From Verrucomicrobiota bacterium JB022 (lineage in GTDB: Bacteria > Verrucomicrobiota > Verrucomicrobiia > Opitutales > Oceanipulchritudinaceae), in NCBI GenBank assembly GCA_030673845.1, contig JAUTCQ010000006.1, positions 124,001 to 188,000 of the forward strand: a stretch of DNA of 64,000 nucleotides. The letters run 5' to 3'. The notes below the pieces were generated by a model. That model ran no database searches and was not told the DNA's origin. It saw only the letters and a list, made by a program, of their open reading frames with translations. The first letter of the stretch is position 1; each line of letters begins with the position of its first letter. A program made the translations under genes and the position numbers. Below are positions 17,348 to 26,000 of the stretch, piece after piece.

Positions 17348-18511
17348 TTAGGCCTGGTACTCGTCGTCCCAGGGGAGGCGGTCGTTGAAGAACATCCGGC
17401 CTTGGTTGCTGTGCTGGCCGGGGTTGTCGGTCGTCCAGTAGACGTCGGTCAACAGCTCCTGGGCGGGCGGGTAGGGGGAGTTTTCGGCGAAGTCGACGGA
17501 GGCCTTGGCTTCTTCCTTGGCCGCGGAGTCGATGTCCTTGATCTTGTCTTCGTCGAGCACGCCTTCGGCGACGAGGATCTGCTGGTAGACGCTGATCGGG
17601 TCCTTGTTGTTCTGGTAGTCCTCGATCTCTTCCTTCGTCCGGTACTTCTTGTGGTTGGCGTCGGCGATGGAGTGGCCGTAGTAGCGGTAGGTGTCGATCT
17701 CGAGGATCATGGGGCGGCTTTCGTTGCGCGCGCGCTCCATGGCCACGTGCACCTTGGCCCGGATTTCGTAAAGGTTGGAGCCGTCGATCCGGTCCCACTC
17801 CATATTGTAGCCTTCGGCGCGGGAGGCGAGGCCGGCCTCCGGGTAGGCGCTGGAGCGGGCTTGGCTGGTGCCCATGGAGTAGCGATTGTTCTCGATGATG
17901 TAGATCACCGGGATGCTCCAGAGGCTGGCGAGGTTGAGGGACTCGTGGAACGCGCCCTGGTTGATCGCACCGTCGCCGAGGTAGCAAAGGCAGCAGCCCT
18001 TGAGGCCGCGATACTTCAGCGCGTAGGCGATGCCGAGGCCGAGCGGGGTCTGGCCGCCGACGATGCCGTGGCCGCCCCAGTAGCGCTTTTCGGGCGCGAA
18101 ATAGTGCATCGAGCCACCCTTGCCCTTGGAGCAGCCGGTGAACTTGCCGAAGAGCTCGGCCATGCACTCGTTCATCGTCATGCCGACGGCGAGGGCGTGC
18201 CCGTGGTCGCGGTAGGCGGTGATGATGTGGTCGTTCTCCTCCGTCAGCGAGATGGTGCCGATGGCGGTCGCTTCCTGGCCGATGTAGAGGTGGAGGAAGC
18301 CACCCATCTTGCCCTTCTGGTAGCTCTGCAGCGCCGCTTGCTCAAACTTGCGGATGCGCACCATGTCGGTGTAGAGCTTGATTTTCTGCTCCGCAGTCAA
18401 CTTTTGGTTGATGGGAGCTTTGGCGTGGGCGAACAAGTCTTGCTTCGCCTGGGCGGCTTGATCCTTGGTTTCGGTACTCACAGTTTCTGGGTCGTTCGAC
18501 AGATTGAACAA
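17348..18511 (-). CDS. pdhA: Pyruvate dehydrogenase E1 alpha subunit
   Basis: The 387-residue E1 alpha carries the thiamine-diphosphate motif from CYLGDGAINQGAFHESLNLA to IIENN, plus the phosphorylation-loop-like YRYYGHSIADANHKKYR. It starts the pdhA-pdhB-pdhC operon. Two starts are possible: ATG 18511 and an in-frame GTG at 18481 that gives VSTETKDQAAQ. The N-terminus before residue 30 is not conserved, so the choice does not affect function. A hairpin repeat of the CACCAAG family lies upstream, after the NUDIX gene. Confidence 0.96.
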   Translation of the reverse strand: MFNLSNDPETVSTETKDQAAQAKQDLFAHAKAPINQKLTAEQKIKLYTDMVRIRKFEQAALQSYQKGKMGGFLHLYIGQEATAIGTISLTEENDHIITAYRDHGHALAVGMTMNECMAELFGKFTGCSKGKGGSMHYFAPEKRYWGGHGIVGGQTPLGLGIAYALKYRGLKGCCLCYLGDGAINQGAFHESLNLASLWSIPVIYIIENNRYSMGTSQARSSAYPEAGLASRAEGYNMEWDRIDGSNLYEIRAKVHVAMERARNESRPMILEIDTYRYYGHSIADANHKKYRTKEEIEDYQNNKDPISVYQQILVAEGVLDEDKIKDIDSAAKEEAKASVDFAENSPYPPAQELLTDVYWTTDNPGQHSNQGRMFFNDRLPWDDEYQA

Positions 18512-18664
18512 GGGCAGTTGAGGGAAGCTTTCAAAGATCCCCCGTCAAGCAATGTGGAAACAACCCGGCGGCTTGTCCAGCTAAACGGCGGAACTTTCCC
18601 GCCAGCCCGTAGTCGGGCTGATGGGGATAGAAGGGTATCTAATCGAATTTCGGCAATCCGATCT

Positions 18665-18785
18665 GCTCTCACAAAGGGCACCAAGGCACAAAGAACTGGT
18701 TTTCAGGAGGCCCGGTAAGGATGAGTTCTGAGAGGGTGGAGTTGTACTCCTTGGTGTCTTCGTGTTCCTGGTGAGAGACTTCTCA
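18665..18785. repeat. CACCAAG-family intergenic inverted repeat, copy A
   Basis: The ends are inverted copies of each other: ctctcacaaagggcaccaag on the left and ccttggtgtcttcgtgttc then ctggtgagagac on the right, around a ~50-nt unrelated middle. Copies B (54801-54923) and C (58981-59112) share the arms but not the middle. In all three the right end is 7-15 nt beyond the stop codon of a minus-strand gene, here the NUDIX gene at 18793. Confidence 0.8.
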
Positions 18786-18792
18786 CGCCCCC

Positions 18793-19290
18793 CTACGGGT
18801 GCATCTGCTGCTCGGTGACGATGTGCAGCGGTTGGCCGGGGGAGCAGTCGGCACGGAGGGAGACGAAGCCGTGGCGGTGCTGGAAGTAGATCGGCCAGAG
18901 CGACTGGCGGTCGGTCTCCGGGATTGGCAGGCGCATGATTTCGCTCTGCCGGTGGAAGGCGAAGGTGCCTTCGTCGATGGAAGGGGGCAGCGATTGCAGG
19001 GGCTTGCGGCAGTCGAAGAGGAACATCAGCCAGTGGGTGCGTGCCTCGTAGTTTTTTTCCGCAAACATGCAAAAGAGGTGCAGGTCGTGGTCGCCCACCT
19101 GCAGGCCCACTTCCTCAAAAGTCTCCCGCCGGGCGGCTTCGAAGGGGCTTTCGCCGGTCGGCATCTCCAGCTTGCCGCCGATAGGGCTCCACAGGCCGCG
19201 ATTCGGCTCCTTGTTGCGCTGCAACAACAGGAGGTCTCCGGCCTCGTTGTGGAGGTAGACGAGCGTGCTGATTTTATACGGAAGCGACAT
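18793..19290 (-). CDS. NUDIX hydrolase
   Basis: This 165-residue protein has a NUDIX box, GKLEMPTGESPFEAARRETFEEVGL (residues 38-62; G-x5-E-x7-RE-x2-EE-x-G), which binds Mg2+ and hydrolyses a nucleoside diphosphate linked to another moiety. Preceding strands (STLVYLHNEAGDLLLLQRN) and GLWSPIGG are typical. The substrate cannot be assigned. The C-terminal part (HRQSEIMRLPIPETDRQSLW) is compatible with an ADP-sugar/8-oxo-dGTP-type member. It is flanked by intergenic repeats on both sides. Confidence 0.9.
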   Translation of the reverse strand: MSLPYKISTLVYLHNEAGDLLLLQRNKEPNRGLWSPIGGKLEMPTGESPFEAARRETFEEVGLQVGDHDLHLFCMFAEKNYEARTHWLMFLFDCRKPLQSLPPSIDEGTFAFHRQSEIMRLPIPETDRQSLWPIYFQHRHGFVSLRADCSPGQPLHIVTEQQMHP

Positions 19291-19298
19291 GAAGGAGG

Positions 19299-19460
19299 TT
19301 TTAACAGGAGTGAAAAGGAGTCAAAAGGAGTTTTAAATACATAGAAGGACAAATTCAGCTCAGGATTCTGAGGAGGAGATGGTGATGGTGATTCAATTCT
19401 TCCCTCCCTTTCCTGGCTTCTGTTCGAAACTCTTTTTCACTCCTTTTAACTCCTGTTCCA
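19299..19460. repeat. AACAGGAG/CTCCTGTT intergenic inverted repeat
   Basis: A left arm at about 19299-19336 (aacaggagtgaaaaggag then tcaaaaggag) is matched by a right arm near 19428-19460 (aactctttttcactcc then ttttaactcctgtt), imperfectly inverted over about 30 nt. It fills most of the 182-nt gap between the NUDIX start and the SRPBCC stop. It resembles the CACCAAG elements in size, arm length and placement downstream of a minus-strand gene, but the sequence differs. Confidence 0.65.
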
Positions 19461-19472
19461 AATGTTATTCTC

Positions 19473-19937
19473 CTACTCCAGGCGCCCGAAGCGGCGCTCC
19501 AGCTCTTTGTGGCGGAAGGTGAAGATGGATTGCACCTTGTCGCGGACGAAGAAGGCGTGGGCGAGATCGCCGATCCACCATTTGCCCACGTCGTAGTGGA
19601 GAATGTCGGTCATGCGCACGCCGCCGGGGATCTCCTCGAAGTGGTGCTGGTGGTGCCAGAACTTGTAGGGCCCGAAGCGTTGCTCATCGATGAAGTACTG
19701 GCGGTCGCGCACGGTGGTGATCTCCGTGACCCATTGGTGGTGGATGCCGGGGAGCACGGAGATGCGGTAAGCGATGATCATGCCTTCATACATGCGCACG
19801 CCGCCCCCGCTGAGGATCTCGAACGAAAGGTCGGGCGGGGTGATGGCGTCGAGATTGTCGGGCGCGCTGAAGAAGTCCCAGGCGGTATCGAGCGAGATGG
19901 GCAGGTCTTGGACGCGTTGGAGCGAGTGCAGAGCCAT
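19473..19937 (-). CDS. SRPBCC-fold (START/Bet v1-like) ligand-binding protein
   Basis: This 154-residue protein has the SRPBCC pattern: an N-terminal strand, LPISLDTAWDFFSAPDNLDAITP (residues ~12-34), then long antiparallel strands (GMIIAYRI, HQWVTEITTV, FIDEQRFGPYKFWHHQHHFEE) and a C-terminal helix, RDKVQSIFTFRHKELERRF. Such proteins bind hydrophobic ligands, and in many bacteria this subfamily occurs beside polyketide or carotenoid genes. The ATG at 19937 is preferred because the SRPBCC fold begins a few residues later. No partner gene here defines the ligand. Confidence 0.85.
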   Translation of the reverse strand: MALHSLQRVQDLPISLDTAWDFFSAPDNLDAITPPDLSFEILSGGGVRMYEGMIIAYRISVLPGIHHQWVTEITTVRDRQYFIDEQRFGPYKFWHHQHHFEEIPGGVRMTDILHYDVGKWWIGDLAHAFFVRDKVQSIFTFRHKELERRFGRLE

Positions 19938-20036
19938 GGGTTGCAAACATACGCGACGCATCTGGCACTTGCACGCCCTGGAGGGCCGAATGGCCGTAAA
20001 CGTAGCCTGGGCGGGCGTTAAGGTGAACTCTGCCGC

Positions 20037-20145
20037 AGTGGCACGCCCTCCGGGGTGCAAGCTTGAGCTTGGAAAACCCGGGGTGTCGGTCCGCTGGCGC
20101 GGACCTCAACCCCGCGCTAAGAGCTGGCAAGCCTCTGGCTTGCTG
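20037..20145. repeat. CCCGCGCTAAGAGCTG-family intergenic repeat, copy 1
   Basis: It contains tggcacgccctccggggtg at the left and ctcaaccccgcgctaagagc then tggcaagcc at the right. It matches 32664-32771, which reads the same over the last ~40 nt with few changes. The element has internal hairpins (caagcc/ggcttg, ggtccgc/gcggacc). It lies downstream of the 959-residue protein gene, which ends at 20171 on the minus strand. Confidence 0.75.
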
Positions 20146-20170
20146 GATGATGCCACGGCAATAGGGTTCA

Positions 20171-23050
20171 TCAAAACAGCTCGGCCAACTGGGCGAGGGC
20201 TTTGTCCTGGCCTACTTTGGCGCTGTCGATGACGACGGTGCCGTGGCGGTCGGTCACGACGAGCTGCGGGATGCTATCGCCGAAGAGTGCTTCGAAGGCC
20301 GGTAGCTGGTCGCGGCTGGTAAAGCTGAGCATGGGCCAGTCGATCCCGAGGCTGGAGGTGTAGTCCTTGGCCTCGCGTGCCGATTTGTCGCCCGAGACGT
20401 AGACGAAGGCCACGTTTTGCGCGTCGGGGGCGGCGTCCTTGAGGGTGGCCATCAATTTGGGCGCAAAGACGCGGCAGGGCGGGCACCAGCCAGCCCCCAT
20501 GTAGGCGACGACGTATTCCGGTTGCTCGGTGGCCAGCTGGCTGCGGCGACCGTTGGCGGGGTCGACGAGTTTGCCTTCCAGCTCTTCGACGAGGCGACCG
20601 CGTGCGCCGCCGTTGGCCAGATTGTCGCGTGAGCGCTCAAAGAGGTCGGTATTTTCCGGCTCAAGATTGAAGGCGAGGTTGGATTTGGTGGAGCGGAGGA
20701 AGAGCTGGCGCCCGTCGTAGCGGAGGAAGATCACCTCGTCGCCCGCTGCCATGCTGGGTGCGCCGGAGAATTCCAGCGGCACCTTGAGCTTTACGTGGTA
20801 GGGCCACAATTCGGGGCGGCGGGGCAAGTCGCGGTAGGTCAGCTCGCGCTGTTCGGGCGTAAGGGCGGCCCAGGCGGTGTTGGCGGTTTCGAGCACGTTG
20901 GTGGCGTCGGCCTCGACGGAGAACATCACGCGCCCCCGGTTGCCCCGGGCGACCACTTCGTTGCCCTTCAGCTCCACGATTTCGATCTCGCTGCCTTCGC
21001 GCACCACCGCGCCGTCGGCAAAGCGCAACTCGCGCTGGAGGGTGGCGGTCTGGGGCCAGGCCTCGCGCTGGCGTACGAGCTGCCGCCATTCAAGAGGCTC
21101 GACCGCTACCGCTACGGCGGCGGTCGGGGCGGGCTTTACCTCCACGCGTACCGGCTCGGCCATCACGGTGTTGGCACCGATCTGGATCGAGCTGGTCTTG
21201 GTGGTCGAGGCGGCGGCCACGGGTGCACTGGCCTGAACTCCGGTGGCCATGGCGGCCTGTAGATCGAAGTCGCGGGGCGGGATGATGGTGTGGCGTAAGA
21301 TGCCTTCGGGTGTGCCGGCAATGATGCGCAGCTTACCGTCGTCGCCCATTTTGACGGCGCCCACGTATTTGAGGATGCGATCGTTCGGCGGGCGTTGCAG
21401 GTCCATCGCAAAGATGCGTTGGCCGTTGCTGTAGACGACCTCGTCGGAGCCTTTCCGGCCTTCGGCGCGTTCGCGATGGAACCACAGGAGGTGCTGGCTG
21501 TCGGGCGTGAACATCGGGTGAGAGCGTACGCCGCGTTCGCTGGACCAGATGGGCTGGCCGTCGACGCGCACGTGGTAGGTCTTGAAATCGCCGGTGACGT
21601 AGGCGGTGTGCTTGCTGTCGGGCGAAAAGATCACGCCCCGGCGGTCGGTCGAGGTGAAGGTGTTGTCCGTCCAGGCGAGTGCCGGCTCGCCCTCGAGGTC
21701 CACGGCCTTGCCGTCGATGAAGTGGGCCGACTGCTTCATGCTGCCGATGCTGAAGGCGGTGCGCTTGCCGTCGGGGCTGAAGGTAAACGATTCGCCGATC
21801 ACGCTGGGAATGGTGTTGGCATTGCCGGTGCGCCACTCGGGCGCGCTGATTTCGCGGTCGTCGATCACGATGGCGGAGGCGCGCGTACGCTTCGTCACTT
21901 TGTAGCCGAAACGGCCACCCACGGGTGCGGTCGTAACGTGATCCACAAACTCGTAGCCGTCGGACTCCTCGCCGTTGACGAGCGGGAACAGGAGCCCACC
22001 TTGAAAAGCCAGCGAGATGCAGCGGCTGGAGTCGGCGGTGAAGCGCGCGTAGACGGGGCGGCCGTCGACCTGCTCGAAGGCCTTGAAGCTCTGGTAATTG
22101 GGGCTGCGCTTGCCGTCGAGCCATTGCCACATCGCGCTGGAGGCCCGACCGTGGACGACGACGCGCTTGCCGTCGGGGCTGAACTGGACGGTTTCCGCGC
22201 CGTCGGTGCCGGGCAGGATCTTGCCGTCGAGCCACACGCCGTCGGAGACGACCCCCGCCACGCGCCCGGTGCTGGAGACGACGGGTTGGCGCAGTTGCGG
22301 GTGCAGCACCTTGCCGTCGAGCAGCGTGCCAGAGTCGTTGACCGACACGAGCTTGCCGTTGGGCAGAAACGAGTGCGGGTAGGCGGAGTAGTCGGTCGCC
22401 TTGCCGTTGACGATGAGGTTGCCGCGCCCGACGAGCAGGGCGTAGCGGGAATCGTCTTCGCTGAAGCGCATGGCCGTCGCGTCGCGGGTCAGCAGGCGCT
22501 CGGGCACGAGCTTGCCGTCCATGAAGAGGTAGTAGCCTCGGTCTTTGCCCTTGGGCTCGTGCGACGCGATGAACCAATAGTGCTTACCCTGCGGCGAGAA
22601 CTGGATCGTGACCGGGCTGGAGCCGATGGTCCCGATCGAGTAAGCCCCGCGGTGGACCTCCTTGCCGTCGACGACCACGACGTATTCTTCGCCTTGCAGC
22701 GCGATGTAGGCGTGGCGCTTGCCGTCGGGGCTAAAGAGCACGGGGTGGTCGAGCTTGTCCTGGCCTTCCACGGCAGGGAACTGGCTGCGACCGATCATCG
22801 GCTGGCCTTTGGCACCGAGGAAGCGATCGAAGCGGGGGCCGACTTCGCCGTCGATTGAAACGGCCATCCGGCTGCCCTGGCGGACCACCGCCGAGACGCG
22901 GCCCGAGGGCTCGATCTGGACCGACAGGGCGTCGAGCGGGGCTAGCATGGTCGTTTCGACGGGAGACTCGACCGCCGAAACCGTTGGCAGCAGCCCGGCG
23001 ACGAGGGCAAAGAGGATCAGGCCCGGGAGGGGGGCGCGAGAAGGTTTCAT
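20171..23050 (-). CDS. Secreted beta-propeller-like protein with C-terminal thioredoxin domain
   Basis: This 959-residue protein has three regions. Residues 1-26 are a signal peptide (LILFALVAGLLPTVSA). Residues ~35-590 hold many short repeats with FSPDGKR-type turns, V-x-G-K and D-G-K-x, the pattern of a WD40/TolB-like propeller. The C-terminal ~105 residues are a thioredoxin-like fold with the active site GAGWCPPCRVFAPKL (Cys856, Cys859), as in TlpA/tryparedoxin proteins. A region at ~690-830 resembles a repeated SH3-like domain. It is probably periplasmic and a thiol-disulfide enzyme or reductant tied to a sensing or binding propeller. I know no named family with this order. Confidence 0.8.
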   Translation of the reverse strand: MKPSRAPLPGLILFALVAGLLPTVSAVESPVETTMLAPLDALSVQIEPSGRVSAVVRQGSRMAVSIDGEVGPRFDRFLGAKGQPMIGRSQFPAVEGQDKLDHPVLFSPDGKRHAYIALQGEEYVVVVDGKEVHRGAYSIGTIGSSPVTIQFSPQGKHYWFIASHEPKGKDRGYYLFMDGKLVPERLLTRDATAMRFSEDDSRYALLVGRGNLIVNGKATDYSAYPHSFLPNGKLVSVNDSGTLLDGKVLHPQLRQPVVSSTGRVAGVVSDGVWLDGKILPGTDGAETVQFSPDGKRVVVHGRASSAMWQWLDGKRSPNYQSFKAFEQVDGRPVYARFTADSSRCISLAFQGGLLFPLVNGEESDGYEFVDHVTTAPVGGRFGYKVTKRTRASAIVIDDREISAPEWRTGNANTIPSVIGESFTFSPDGKRTAFSIGSMKQSAHFIDGKAVDLEGEPALAWTDNTFTSTDRRGVIFSPDSKHTAYVTGDFKTYHVRVDGQPIWSSERGVRSHPMFTPDSQHLLWFHRERAEGRKGSDEVVYSNGQRIFAMDLQRPPNDRILKYVGAVKMGDDGKLRIIAGTPEGILRHTIIPPRDFDLQAAMATGVQASAPVAAASTTKTSSIQIGANTVMAEPVRVEVKPAPTAAVAVAVEPLEWRQLVRQREAWPQTATLQRELRFADGAVVREGSEIEIVELKGNEVVARGNRGRVMFSVEADATNVLETANTAWAALTPEQRELTYRDLPRRPELWPYHVKLKVPLEFSGAPSMAAGDEVIFLRYDGRQLFLRSTKSNLAFNLEPENTDLFERSRDNLANGGARGRLVEELEGKLVDPANGRRSQLATEQPEYVVAYMGAGWCPPCRVFAPKLMATLKDAAPDAQNVAFVYVSGDKSAREAKDYTSSLGIDWPMLSFTSRDQLPAFEALFGDSIPQLVVTDRHGTVVIDSAKVGQDKALAQLAELF

Positions 23051-23306
23051 CGTGAAGAGCGGGGCCGCCCATCCTGGCCGTTCGCGCGGCGTAGCAGGCT
23101 AACGCCCCTGGGGAAGAGGGTGAGAGTTACTTATGCGCCGGATCAGTAACTCATAAACCTACGCCTGTCGAATCCTCAGCTGCCGCAATTCGCTAAATAT
23201 GTGTAAGTTATTCAGCTTTTATTTTAGATGAATATTATATAGCGTTAGCAATGGGGTGCAGTCTCGGCGTTATCCAGGGGCGGCTCCCGCTGGTACGGCC
23301 TGTTCG

Positions 23307-24194
23307 CTATCCGTTCAGCACTTCGAGGATCTGGCGCAGGTCGGTCACGATCAGGTCGGGGCGGACGTCTTGCAGTCGCGCGTCGTCCTCCCGCCAACGC
23401 AGGGAGCGTTGATCGCCCGCAAAGAGTGCGGTGCGGTAGCCGCAGAGCTGAGCCGGCCACACGTCGTTGCGCAGGTCGTTGCCCACGTAGAGGACTTCCT
23501 GCGGCTGGAGGCCCAGCGGGGCGATCTGCTGCGTGAGGCGTTCGTAAAGGGCGGTGGAGGGCTTGCCTTCGCGCAGGGCAAAGGAGTAGACGCAGGCCTC
23601 TTCGGTAAAGCCGAGCTGTTGCAGGCTTTGCCCGAGGAAGGACTCGAACATCAGCGGGGTGTAAAACTGGGCGTTGGAGACGATGCCGAGGGTCAGCTGG
23701 CGCTCGCGCAGGGCCTTCAAGACTTCTTCGAGGTGGGGCATGGGCCAGACGGGGTTGACCCGTACTTCGTATTCCACTGCCAGTTGCTCGACCAGGTCGT
23801 CGGAAATGTCTTCGGCGGTCAGCTCGTGGGCCTTGAGTTCATCGGCCAGGAACTCGCGCCAGACGTCGCGGATCTCGACTTCCGGGTATTCGATGCCTTC
23901 TGCGCGGCGGGCCTGCTGGTGCTCCTTGATCGCCTGGTTGAGCAGCTCGGAGCGCTTGTGCGGCACGGCCAGCAGTTCCAACCCGCAGGCTTCGAGCGCC
24001 TCCTTGAGCTGGGCTTCCCGGTCCTGCTTCTCGGCCAGGCTGATGTCGCCGGTGCCGGAGATGATGAGGGTGCCGTAGATGTCGAAGACGACGGCGCGGA
24101 TGCCTTGCAGAGGCGTCAGCACCGGCTTTTCGTCTGTCGGCAGGGGTTCGAGCGGTTCGGAATGGGTGCGATACAGTTCGACAAGAGGATTCAT
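23307..24194 (-). CDS. HAD-superfamily hydrolase
   Basis: This 295-residue HAD protein has motif I as VVFDIYGTLI (nucleophile Asp38; the second position is Tyr40 instead of the Asp of phosphatases, as in haloacid dehalogenase-like members), motif II in LGIVSNAQF, motif III Lys in LREGKPS and motif IV in VLYVGNDLRNDVW. The cap region (60-170) is helical. The ATG at 24194 is chosen because motif I is then about 35 residues in. The substrate is unknown, and the DxY motif argues against a simple DxD phosphatase. It lies 35-40 nt upstream of a gap with AT-rich DNA. Confidence 0.88.
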   Translation of the reverse strand: MNPLVELYRTHSEPLEPLPTDEKPVLTPLQGIRAVVFDIYGTLIISGTGDISLAEKQDREAQLKEALEACGLELLAVPHKRSELLNQAIKEHQQARRAEGIEYPEVEIRDVWREFLADELKAHELTAEDISDDLVEQLAVEYEVRVNPVWPMPHLEEVLKALRERQLTLGIVSNAQFYTPLMFESFLGQSLQQLGFTEEACVYSFALREGKPSTALYERLTQQIAPLGLQPQEVLYVGNDLRNDVWPAQLCGYRTALFAGDQRSLRWREDDARLQDVRPDLIVTDLRQILEVLNG

Positions 24195-24315
24195 GGCAAG
24201 CTGCGCCAGCCTACCCTGCCTCTCCCGCCTTGCCAAGTGCGCAGGGCGGAATGTGGGGAGTGGGAGGGATGGAATGCCCACTCCTCAAGCCGCCGCTCGT
24301 AATTTCGTCTTCCGC

Positions 24316-25875
24316 CTACGCCAGCTTGATCAGCTCGCGGGTGGTGGGGACGTCCTTGATGATCTGGCTCGGGTTGGGGCCGACGCCGAGATAGCGGACG
24401 TTGGGCAGCACTTCGGGCCACTGGGCTTCGTTTTCGCCAAAGGCCACGTCGATGGTGTGGCGGACCATGCCGGCGACGTACTTCTTGGCGTTGAGCGGCA
24501 GGGCGTCGAAGGAGCGCACGCCGGAGATGTCTTCGCTCCAGCCCGCGTATTGGCGGTAGATGGGCTGCAGCTGGCGGTGCGTCTCGAAATCGCGGGGGAC
24601 GTGGCGCAATCGCGTGCCGTCCGGTGCCTTGTAGCCCGTGCAGATGAGCAGTTCGCCGCCGTTCCAGGCGCCGCCAGCGTCATAGCTGAGCGCGTCGAGC
24701 TTGTTGATCGCGAGGTCGGTGCAGCCGGCGTAGCGGATGGCGTCGCCCTTTTCGACCGCGTCGTACCAACCCACCATGCGTTGACGGCCGGTAGAGGTGC
24801 CAAACTCGATCTGGCTCAGCTTCTGGCCCAGCGGGTGGTCGGTGGGGATGCGGCAGACGAAGGTGTGGGTCCCTACCTTGGTGTCGTAGGCCTTGCAGAC
24901 GCCGAAGGTGTGGGCGTTTTGCAGCGGCAGGCCGCAGCTGAGGAAGAACTCGGCGGGCAGGGGGTGCGAGGCGGTCACGTTGGGCGTGAAGCCGAAACGC
25001 TTGTCGAGCCAGAAGGCCTGGCCGAACTCGGCGAGCAGATACTGGCCGCGTTGGAGCGAATCGAGCAGGCGCTCGCGCACGTTGCCGATCTGGGCGAGCA
25101 GCTTTTGCCCGGCCTCGAAGTAGACTTGCTCCAGTCGCTCGAAATCGAGCGTGAAGGGCTTGCTGCCCTTGAACTGGTGGAAGTCGAAGTCGCTCTCGGT
25201 CAGCAGCCCGGCCTCGATCGTCACTTGGTTGGCGCGGATTTCGGCCTTGGTCAGGGTGTCGAAAAAGCCGTCCCAGGCCTCGGGCGTCACGCGGCAGACG
25301 TGCTGGATCGTGAGCAGCGCGCGGTCGACGCGGCCTTGCAGCAGGCGGCGGAAGCGTTCGCGCGAGCGGAAGTCGCTATAATAAATGGGGAAGCAGCCCG
25401 TTTCGTCGGAATAGGCGGGGGAGATGCCGCGCCCGGTGCTGCCGCGGGCCTCTTCGCCGAGGGTGTGCACGCGGTAGTGCTCCCAGGCGAGGTCGAGCAG
25501 GCGGTGGCACACGTCGCTGACCATAGTGCGCTCGTCGATCAGGAGGCGGTCGAGCACGCGGTAGCCGTTGTGCTCGATGTAGGCAGCCTCCCAGATGAAC
25601 TTGCGGGGGTCGGCCACGACGCCGGAGCCGATGGCCAGGCAGCCGGCTTCGGGGTTGACGACGCCGGCGGGGAAGAGGTTGAGCTTGAGCCCGCCGCAGG
25701 TATGGCCGCTGTTGGCACCTCCATTCACCTTGATGACGGCACCCACGATGTCGGCGCGGCCGCTCTGCTCACGGAGCTCGGCGATCACTTCGGGGATGAG
25801 CCGCCCTTTGCCCTCGTCGCCAAAGCTGATGCCGGTGTCGAGGATGATCTGGTGGTGGAAGGGGGGTCGGGCCAT
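24316..25875 (-). CDS. purA: Adenylosuccinate synthetase-like protein (long variant PurA)
   Basis: PurA joins IMP and aspartate with GTP to make adenylosuccinate in AMP synthesis. This 519-residue protein keeps the catalytic Asp20 in GDEGKGR, VNGGANSGHT with His58, and GSTGRGISPAYSD, but is about 90 residues longer than typical PurA (~430). The canonical nucleotide-site segment with G-A-Q-G is replaced by LLAEFGQAFWLDKRFGF. The start at ATG 25875 puts GDEGKG at the normal place; a TTG at 25884 would add three residues. Whether it is the only PurA of the organism cannot be seen. Phage PurZ (2-aminoadenylosuccinate synthetase) has Ser at the Asp20 position, so this is not PurZ. Confidence 0.83.
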   Translation of the reverse strand: MARPPFHHQIILDTGISFGDEGKGRLIPEVIAELREQSGRADIVGAVIKVNGGANSGHTCGGLKLNLFPAGVVNPEAGCLAIGSGVVADPRKFIWEAAYIEHNGYRVLDRLLIDERTMVSDVCHRLLDLAWEHYRVHTLGEEARGSTGRGISPAYSDETGCFPIYYSDFRSRERFRRLLQGRVDRALLTIQHVCRVTPEAWDGFFDTLTKAEIRANQVTIEAGLLTESDFDFHQFKGSKPFTLDFERLEQVYFEAGQKLLAQIGNVRERLLDSLQRGQYLLAEFGQAFWLDKRFGFTPNVTASHPLPAEFFLSCGLPLQNAHTFGVCKAYDTKVGTHTFVCRIPTDHPLGQKLSQIEFGTSTGRQRMVGWYDAVEKGDAIRYAGCTDLAINKLDALSYDAGGAWNGGELLICTGYKAPDGTRLRHVPRDFETHRQLQPIYRQYAGWSEDISGVRSFDALPLNAKKYVAGMVRHTIDVAFGENEAQWPEVLPNVRYLGVGPNPSQIIKDVPTTRELIKLA

Positions 25876-25911
25876 GGTCTGCAATGGAAACGGTGCGAGG
25901 AAAAAGCAAAA

Positions 25912-25934
25912 GCGCCTCCGTTGGGCAGAGGCGC
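25912..25934 (-). terminator. Rho-independent terminator downstream of acetolactate decarboxylase
   Basis: A 7-bp stem, gcgcctc / gaggcgc (25912-25918, 25928-25934), is followed on the minus strand by TTTTGC. It lies between the acetolactate decarboxylase stop at 26001 and the purA start. Confidence 0.75.
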
Positions 25935-26000
25935 GTTGTCAGAATGAAGACCGTGACCCCATCGAAGGCAAGCAAAAGCGGGCGATTACCTGTTTGAAGG

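Noticed and set aside
23051-23306. AT-rich 256-nt gap that might hold a small RNA or tRNA
   Set aside because: No cloverleaf, hairpin-plus-T run or open frame was found; most likely promoter DNA for the 959-residue protein gene.
24316-25875. Possible phage-type PurZ (diaminopurine pathway)
   Set aside because: The catalytic Asp in GDEGKG is retained, and no phage genes or DNA polymerase variants surround it.
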